Below, piece after piece: positions 58,293 to 64,000 of a stretch of 64,000 nt of DNA. Each line of letters opens with the position of its first letter. The stretch's first letter is position 1. A program made the translations under genes and the position numbers. Source of the DNA: Rhizobium sp. BK418. GTDB taxonomy: Bacteria; Pseudomonadota; Alphaproteobacteria; Rhizobiales; Rhizobiaceae. The stretch lies in the NCBI RefSeq assembly GCF_004341105.1, contig NZ_SLZK01000001.1, positions 930,001-994,000 on the forward strand, written 5' to 3'. The notes below the pieces were generated by a model. That model was not told the DNA's origin, made no database searches, and worked only from the letters and a program-made list of their open reading frames with translations.

Positions 58293-58859
58293 ATGCTGGA
58301 TGTCATGAAATCCAGTAAAAAAGGCGCAAAGTCTCGCGCCGGTTCATCAAGCCCCCTGCTGAAGCAGCTTGCAGAACGACCGGAGAAGCTGTTCTCCGGC
58401 GCCTTTCGCCAGCAATATGGCGCGCTCTGCTTCCGCTACAGGAAAGGCGGTCCGGAGACCGATCACCCCGAAATCGAAGTCCTCGTCGTCACCACGCGCG
58501 ACAGCGGCCGCTGGATCATTCCCAAGGGCTGGCCGATGAAAAAGAAGAAGCCGCATGAGGCAGCCGCCATAGAGGCCTGGGAGGAAGCCGGCGTGCGCGG
58601 AACCGTCAGAAAACAGCCGGTCGGCCGCTACACCTACCTCAAGGAACTGGATGATGGCGACGTTGTTCCCTGTATCGTCGATATCTTCCAGATCGAGGTG
58701 GAGGCCGCACAGAGCCAATTCAGGGAAGTCGGCCAGCGCGTGCTCGACTGGGTGAGCCCGGACGAAGCGGCCCGGCGCGTGCGCGAACTCGAACTGAAAT
58801 CCCTGCTCGTCGATTTCCGCCCCCGGCACGACAAGGGGCGGCGCAAGAAGAAGGGCTGA
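58293..58859 (+). CDS. Nudix hydrolase (DIPP-like), paralogue 2 with altered box
   Basis: A 188-residue Nudix protein: TTRDSGRWIIPKGWPMKKKK, then AAIEAWEEAGVRG. The core EE-x-G is kept, but the usual Arg and first Glu of the box read Ile and Lys (G-x5-K...IEAWEEAG). The basic Lys-rich N and C termini (KSSKKGAKSRA; RHDKGRRKKKG) suggest contact with a polyanion. Downstream sequence RKQPVGRYTYLKEL parallels RKRPLGYYTYLKD of paralogue 1. Start at ATG 58293 (or 58305); no good ribosome-binding site. Divergent from DUF47-pit. Confidence 0.87.
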   Translation: MLDVMKSSKKGAKSRAGSSSPLLKQLAERPEKLFSGAFRQQYGALCFRYRKGGPETDHPEIEVLVVTTRDSGRWIIPKGWPMKKKKPHEAAAIEAWEEAGVRGTVRKQPVGRYTYLKELDDGDVVPCIVDIFQIEVEAAQSQFREVGQRVLDWVSPDEAARRVRELELKSLLVDFRPRHDKGRRKKKG

Positions 58860-58867
58860 TGAGCAGC

Positions 58868-59710
58868 CTACTCTCGGTCGACCTGCTTCTCCTGCGACAT
58901 GAGCCGGCTGAGGGTGGCCGCCGGGATCGCATCGGCGGCATAAGTGAAGGTGCCCGATGACTTCACTTCCTCGGCCGCCCGCAGCAGCGCGCCAAGTGCG
59001 GCGCGCGCAAAGGATCCGCCCACACTTACCCGGCGCACACCTGCCGCCGAGAGTTCGGCAACGCTGTAGCGCGGCCCCTTCAGCCCCATCACCACATTGA
59101 CGGGTTTGTCGACAGCCGCGCAGACCGTTCGGATGGCGTCGATGTCAGGCAGGCCGGGCGCATAGAGAACATCCGCGCCGGCTGCCGAGAAAGCCTGCAG
59201 CCGCTGGATCGTGTCGTCGAGATCGGGCCGCTCCCAGAGAAAATTCTCCGCCCTCGCCGTTAGCAGGAAAGGCAGTTTCCGCGACGCCTCCGCGGCGGCC
59301 TGCACACGCTCGACGGCCTGCGCGAGATCATAAATAGGCCTTGCCGGATCGCCCGTGGCGTCTTCGATCGATCCGCCGACCAGCCCGATGGCGGAGGCGA
59401 GCCGGATCGTCTCGGCGCAGATCTCGGGTGCCGCGCCAAATCCGTCTTCGAGATCGGCCGATACCGGAAGATCGCTTGCCCCGACGATCTCGGCAGCGTT
59501 GTCGAGGATCTCGCTGCGCGTCAGGCTCGCGAAGGAATCCCGCTTGCCCTTCGAAAAGGCGTAACCGGCGCTGGTTGTCGCCAAGGCCTCAAAACCAAGG
59601 TTCGCCAGAATTCGCGCCGAGCCAGCATCCCACGGGTTCGGAATGACGAATGCCTCGCTCCGTTGATGCAATGCCTTCAGTCGCTCGAACTTCACCTGCT
59701 GTTCTGCCAC
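58868..59710 (-). CDS. Isocitrate lyase/PEP mutase-superfamily protein
   Basis: A 280-residue TIM-barrel protein: FVIPNPWDAGSARILANLG, ALATTSAGYAFSKG, VSADLEDGFGA (metal-binding acidic motif), GGSIEDATGDP and LYAPGLPDID. This matches the PEP-mutase-like branch (2-methylisocitrate lyase, oxaloacetate decarboxylase, carboxyphosphonoenolpyruvate mutase); the K-K-x-G-C-G-H lyase loop is missing, so a C-C lyase of the canonical type is not indicated. The GTG at 59710 follows AGGAGGAGA and is taken as start. Product specificity unknown. Confidence 0.88.
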   Translation of the reverse strand: MAEQQVKFERLKALHQRSEAFVIPNPWDAGSARILANLGFEALATTSAGYAFSKGKRDSFASLTRSEILDNAAEIVGASDLPVSADLEDGFGAAPEICAETIRLASAIGLVGGSIEDATGDPARPIYDLAQAVERVQAAAEASRKLPFLLTARAENFLWERPDLDDTIQRLQAFSAAGADVLYAPGLPDIDAIRTVCAAVDKPVNVVMGLKGPRYSVAELSAAGVRRVSVGGSFARAALGALLRAAEEVKSSGTFTYAADAIPAATLSRLMSQEKQVDRE

Positions 59711-59819
59711 GACTCTCCTCCTCTGCAAATGACAGTGAGAGACAGCCTAGCAGCTAAGAACAGAATATGAACAAACAAATGCTGCTTTAGCGGATTTCAC
59801 CGCTGGCCGTCGCCATGCG

Positions 59820-60577
59820 TCAGTTGCGCAGCCTGTATCCCGTCTTGAAAATCCATCCGAGCGTCGTGAGGCATATCACCAGAAACAGCGAGATCATGCC
59901 AAGGCTGATCAGCGGGTTGACGTCGGCAATGCCGAAGAAGCTCCAGCGGAAGCCGCTGACGAGGTAGAGCACCGGGTTGAAATGGCTGACTGCCTGCCAG
60001 AAGGGCGGCAGCATGTTGATTGAGTAAAAGCTGCCGCCGAGGAAGGTCAGCGGCGGCACGACGAGCATTGGGATGAGGTTGAGCTGCTCGAAATTCGTCG
60101 CCCAGATGCCGATCATGAAGCCGAACAGGCTGAAGCTGATCGCCGTCAGCAGGAAGAACAGCACCATCATGAAGGGATGCTCGATCCGCACATCGACAAA
60201 AAGATTGGCAGTCAAGAGAATGATGACGCCGATGATAAGTCCCTTGGTGGCCGCCGCCCCCACATAGCCGATCAGGATTTCCACCATGGCGACGGGAGCC
60301 GACAGGATCTCATAGATCGTGCCGGTAAATTTCGGGAAATAGATGCCGAACGAGCCGTTGCCGATGCACTGGCCGAGCAGCGTCAGCATGATGAGGCCTG
60401 GCGTAATGAAGGCGCCGTAGGAGACGCCCTCCACCTCCTGGATGCGCGAGCCGACGGCGGCCCCGAAGACGATGAAATAGAGCGAAGTGGAAATAACGGG
60501 TGAAACGACGCTCTGCAGGAGCGTGCGCCGCGTGCGCGCCATCTCGAAGAAATAGATCGACTTGATCGCCTCGAAGT

Positions 60578-60581
<4 letters not shown>
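59820..60581 (-). CDS. ABC-2 type transporter permease (YadH-like)
   Basis: A 253-residue ABC-2 permease with six helices: [31 protein letters not shown] at the start (seen as [18 protein letters not shown]) and [34 protein letters not shown] near the end, which is the family signature region. It resembles E. coli YadH. Its start overlaps the stop of the ATPase gene by 4 bp. Substrate unknown; an exporter is expected. Confidence 0.92.
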
Positions 60582-61504
<923 letters not shown>

Positions 61505-61955
61505 GGGGCTCTTCGCGGATATCAGATCGAATTTCGCCCGCTATATAGCCCCTTTGTGAACCTTTGACATCCCAAGGGGGCTGAACACAGAATTCACACC
61601 ATCGCGCTTTCCGCCGATCATAGCCGGTATCGGATGCCTATCCACACGGCAAATCGGCTGATGAAAAGAAAATCATCTCTCCCTTGCCGATGTCATCAAT
61701 CGGTGATGTTCGTCCCTCATAAACACACCCGAGGACAGCACCGGCATCCGCCCGCCGCCCACCCCTTTGCGGAGCCGCCCTCATGGCGATCTCGTTGCGC
61801 CTTCTCCGCTGGCCTCGGCGTTGTAGTGAAATTTATTGTCAGTCACGAAATGCCTGGAACCGGCCAGTATCCCCTGTTCAGCCGCGTTCGTCTAAGCCGG
61901 CCCTGTGCCGGCTTTCTTTTTCTGGTGTCGGCTGCTTCGTCCGAAAAAACGCAGC
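61505..61955. other. Intergenic region with an orphan plus-strand terminator
   Basis: A 451-bp stretch between the divergent-facing 5' end of the ABC gene and the 3' end of the CDF gene. It includes the ABC promoter region near 61540-61560 (GCTATATAGC) and a plus-strand terminator at 61894-61922 with no gene in front of it. A plus-strand frame crossing 61634-62047 runs through that terminator and has no family resemblance, so it is not called. Confidence 0.55.
61894..61922 (+). terminator. Orphan intrinsic terminator
   Basis: AAGCCGGC (61894-61901) - CCTGT - GCCGGCTT (61907-61914), a perfect 8-bp stem, followed by TCTTTTTC on the plus strand. Both annotated neighbours are on the minus strand, so this ends an unannotated plus-strand transcript, probably a small RNA starting within about 61580-61860. 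Confidence 0.75.
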
Positions 61956-62537
61956 CTAAGGCACCGCCGCATGCTCCTCCCGAGCCGCCTCCCAGACTTC
62001 CCTCGCCGCATCGAGGTTCATCAACGCAATGGCAAGCCCGACGATGAGGTCGGGCCAGATCGAATGCCAGAGATAGGCCGTTACCAGACCAGCGGCGATG
62101 ATAGCGACATTGGCGGCCGCATCGTTGCGGGCCGATAAAAATGCAGCCCGCGTCAGCGAGCCGCCGACATGGCGGTGGACTGCAAGAATATAGGCGCAGA
62201 AGAGATTGACCGCGAGTGCACCAAGCCCCGCAAGCGACAGCGGCAAGGGCAGCGGCGGCACCGGATGGACGATCTTGCCCCATGCCGTCAGCAGAAAGGC
62301 GAGCGCCGGTACCAGCAGGATGCCTGCCATGCCCATGCCGACCCGCGCCCGGCTTTTCACCGACCATGCCATGGCAAAGAAGATCAGCAGATTGACCGAC
62401 GCATCTTCGAGGAAATCGACGCTGTCGGCGAGCAGCGAGACGGAGCCGATCGCCAGCGCTACGGCAAATTCCACACCGAAATAACCGAGGTTCAGAAGCG
62501 CGACCGTCAAGACGGTGCGCCGAAGAGCCTGCTCCAT
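61956..62537 (-). CDS. Cation diffusion facilitator-like transporter, short form
   Basis: A 193-residue protein with five to six helices and CDF marks: SLLADSVDFLEDASVNLLIFF (acidic residues Asp38, Asp41, Asp45 in TM2) and SARNDAAANVAIIAAGLVTAYLW (TM5, Asp). It lacks the cytoplasmic C-terminal domain of standard CDF proteins (about 300 aa) and the His-rich loop. Expected to export a divalent metal, but the altered sites make this less certain. Single gene. Confidence 0.82.
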   Translation of the reverse strand: MEQALRRTVLTVALLNLGYFGVEFAVALAIGSVSLLADSVDFLEDASVNLLIFFAMAWSVKSRARVGMGMAGILLVPALAFLLTAWGKIVHPVPPLPLPLSLAGLGALAVNLFCAYILAVHRHVGGSLTRAAFLSARNDAAANVAIIAAGLVTAYLWHSIWPDLIVGLAIALMNLDAAREVWEAAREEHAAVP

Positions 62538-62678
62538 GTTGCCGACCTCTTACCCGAATCCCGCTGGCTTAGTGTTTTGAATACCCGTCCCAACTCCTCC
62601 CCACAAGGGGTCGGGACTCATCCTGGCATCGCCTCGATCATCCTGAAACGTCGAGGATTTAGAAAGCAGGTGCGGCAG

Positions 62679-62712
62679 GTTAAGCCCTTCCCGTTGTGGG
62701 GCGGGCCTTAAC
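62679..62712. repeat. Inverted repeat before the GNAT gene 3' end
   Basis: GTTAAGCCC (62679-62687) pairs with GGGCCTTAAC (62703-62712) with one unpaired base; the loop contains CGTTGTGGGG, and a partner CCCCACAAG occurs 80 bp upstream near 62598. CCCCACAAGGGG-type units are frequent Rhizobium intergenic repeats, and this looks like a worn copy covering about 62585-62712. It lies between two minus-strand genes. Confidence 0.4.
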
Positions 62713-62720
62713 TCAGCACC

Positions 62721-63203
62721 CTATAGTTCCCTGAACATCACAAGCGCATCGACAAATCCGAGCGTCGGATGCCGAAACGCTCCCGGAAGCCGGCCGACCA
62801 CCTGAAAATCGAGCGATTGCCAGAGCCGCACCGCTCGCTCGTTGGAACTGACGACGAAATTGAACTGCATGGCCCGGAAGCCCCGCTGGCGGGCATGGGC
62901 AAGCGAGTGCTGATGCATGATGCGCGCGACACCCTGCCCCGCTGCTGCCGGCGCGGTCATATAGCCGCAATTGCAGACATGATCGCCGCCACCCGCCTGA
63001 TTGGCCCTGATATAATAGGTGCCGATGATGCTGCCGCCGTCATCGGCGACAAAGGTTTCCTTGTCTGCGCCGAGCCAATAGTCGAGCGCATCGGCCTCGC
63101 TCATGTCGCGATCGAGCGTATAGGTTTCGCCTGCCCGGATGACAGGCTCCAGGATCATCCAGATGGCGCTGCGGTCTTCCGCTCTGGCAGGTCGGATCAG
63201 CAT
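62721..63203 (-). CDS. GNAT-family N-acetyltransferase
   Basis: A 160-residue GNAT: MLIRPARAEDRSAIWMILEPVI, GTYYIRANQAGGGDHVCNCGYM (beta4), acetyl-CoA loop APAAAGQGVARIMHQ (the Q/R-x-x-G-x-G/A pattern reads GQGVAR) and FNFVVSSNERAVRLWQSLDF. Full-length for the family. The start at 63203 begins the first strand; an ATG 18 codons upstream would add a basic tail. Substrate unknown, an amine or amino acid. Confidence 0.9.
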   Translation of the reverse strand: MLIRPARAEDRSAIWMILEPVIRAGETYTLDRDMSEADALDYWLGADKETFVADDGGSIIGTYYIRANQAGGGDHVCNCGYMTAPAAAGQGVARIMHQHSLAHARQRGFRAMQFNFVVSSNERAVRLWQSLDFQVVGRLPGAFRHPTLGFVDALVMFREL

Positions 63204-63294
63204 GGCCGCATGTTTGCATGAGCCGATGGCGCTCCGCAACTGCAATGGCACCCGCAAGCGTCAGGACGAAATAAGACGGCGTGGAAGGAGTTGT

Positions 63295-63585
63295 TCAGTC
63301 GTTGAGGCTATCGAGGATATCGTGGAGAAGCCGCTCGGCATAGCGGATCGTTTCGAACTGCTCTTCCGGCGACAGCTTATGGGTAACGCATTCAGACCGG
63401 ATGGCGGTCCTCAGCTTTGCCAGCAGCGCCGCCTGTTCATAGGGAGTGAAGGCGCTGTCGCGAACGGTGATCTTCGCGATCGTCTCCAGAATGGCGATCC
63501 TTCCTTCTACCTGCCTTGCCGAGCCGACATAAGATGGCCGTGGCGTCCGCAGGTTTCGGCGCGGAAATGTGACGATATTGCCCAT
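63295..63585 (-). CDS. Hypothetical protein (96 aa)
   Basis: A 96-residue protein starting MGNIVTFPRRNLRTPRPSYVGS, followed by two amphipathic helices (REGRIAILETIAKIT-like segment, seen as VEGRIAILETIAKI; FTPYEQAALLAKLRTAI; EEQFETIRYAERLLHDIL). The VTFPRR opening is common in small rhizobial proteins of unknown role. It starts 7 bp after the stop of the gene at 63593-63826, so both form an operon. No function assigned. Confidence 0.75.
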   Translation of the reverse strand: MGNIVTFPRRNLRTPRPSYVGSARQVEGRIAILETIAKITVRDSAFTPYEQAALLAKLRTAIRSECVTHKLSPEEQFETIRYAERLLHDILDSLND

Positions 63586-63592
63586 TCACCCC

Positions 63593-63826
63593 TCACAGGG
63601 CCGGTGTCTTGAAATCGGAACCTGACAGCATGGTGTGCAGCTTGTATTCGCTGTCGGCGCCCTGCCGGTAAAGGTCGATGGTTACACGAGCGAGTTCACG
63701 CGCTTCCTTGCAGTCGCGCGACAGACCCCGCTCTGCACAAAGCCTGTTGAAGGCCTTCTGCACGATCGCAAGCTCCACGGCACCAATCCAGCGGTCAGGC
63801 GCATCCGTTCTGATATTCGGCTGCAT
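63593..63826 (-). CDS. Hypothetical protein (77 aa)
   Basis: A 77-residue hydrophilic, mostly helical protein (DRWIGAVELAIVQKAFNRLCAERGLSRD, seen as AVELAIVQKAFNRLCAERG; EARELARVTIDLYRQG). GGGAGGAAACA is right before ATG 63826, an excellent start; the open frame goes on upstream but without ribosome-binding site. Two Cys. Followed by the 96-aa gene after 7 bp. Possibly a small regulatory protein; function unknown. Confidence 0.75.
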   Translation of the reverse strand: MQPNIRTDAPDRWIGAVELAIVQKAFNRLCAERGLSRDCKEARELARVTIDLYRQGADSEYKLHTMLSGSDFKTPAL

Positions 63827-64000
63827 TGTTTCCTCCCGATCGCTCCTTGAAGATGCTGCCAAACGCGCGAAGGACCAGAGAGTTCCATGCAAAATGCAGA
63901 ACGCAAAAATTTTTTCCCTATCTGTCATATACCCAAGCTCAGGGCCTGCAAGCGCGCCTCCCGTCGTCGGCGAGAGAAAAAACATACGCGTTTGAAACTT

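Noticed and set aside
61634..62047. A 137-codon plus-strand frame over the CDF 3' end
   Set aside because: It reads through a strong terminator, is Pro/His/Ser-rich without domain and is antisense to the CDF gene.

Overview
The window is a dense (~60% G+C), apparently chromosomal segment of an alphaproteobacterium of the order Rhizobiales, most likely Rhizobium sensu lato. Pointers are a RopA-type porin, DUF1127 and Usg proteins, Rhizobium-style intergenic palindromes, an aerobic-type cobalamin pair (cobT/cobS) and a full alkanesulfonate (ssu) locus. Species assignment is not possible from the sequence alone. About 75 protein genes are supported. I found no tRNA, rRNA, CRISPR array, insertion sequence or prophage.

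Layout. 1-6.6 kb: small proteins, a DUF1232 membrane protein, a LysR regulator, a 2H phosphoesterase, an ArsR/SRPBCC/GFA operon with a clear operator, a K+ channel, a Ca2+/cation exchanger and a cupin. 6.7-11.6 kb: a PPOX flavoprotein and an alpha/beta hydrolase opposite a MarR regulator (tandem operator between them), a LysR gene opposite an ABM-type protein, and LtrA. 11.6-18.6 kb: molybdenum cofactor genes (DUF971, moaA, mobA, mobB) interrupted by csbD, a large chemoreceptor and a DMT transporter. 18.7-25.9 kb: a very low-complexity OmpA-family protein, a polar amino-acid ABC transporter without its ATPase, Usg, a TPR-methyltransferase and a GST. 25.9-30.1 kb: ssuADCB, with a shared DNA element in front of ssuA and ssuD. 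30.3-39.6 kb: a beta-hydroxyacid dehydrogenase, AlkD-like protein, LysR, ropA with a long upstream region, Lrp/AsnC, a UDG-like protein, a nuclease, a membrane histidine kinase, dgkA and a Met-rich EF-hand protein.

39.8-49.4 kb: divergent cobT/cobS, DUF1289, a retropepsin-like protease, a DUF1932 dehydrogenase, an epoxide hydrolase divergent from an Rrf2 regulator, a half-size EamA transporter, DUF4180, a squalene-cyclase-like protein, LysR, and an SDR lacking its catalytic Tyr/Lys. 49.6-53.1 kb: one tight operon PepSY - cytochrome b561 - response regulator - histidine kinase - P-loop kinase, the best candidate here for a little-described (redox?) signalling system. 53.1-64 kb: NIPSNAP, a stand-alone DnaB-core ATPase, DUF1062, a phosphate module (Pit + DUF47) flanked by two paralogous Nudix hydrolases, a PEP-mutase family protein, a YadGH-like ABC transporter, a CDF protein, a GNAT and two small co-transcribed hypotheticals.

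Most of the window is housekeeping and environmental-response genes in short operons. The interesting layer is regulatory: several divergent regulator/target pairs carry visible dyads, and a few hairpins are not explained by neighbouring genes.
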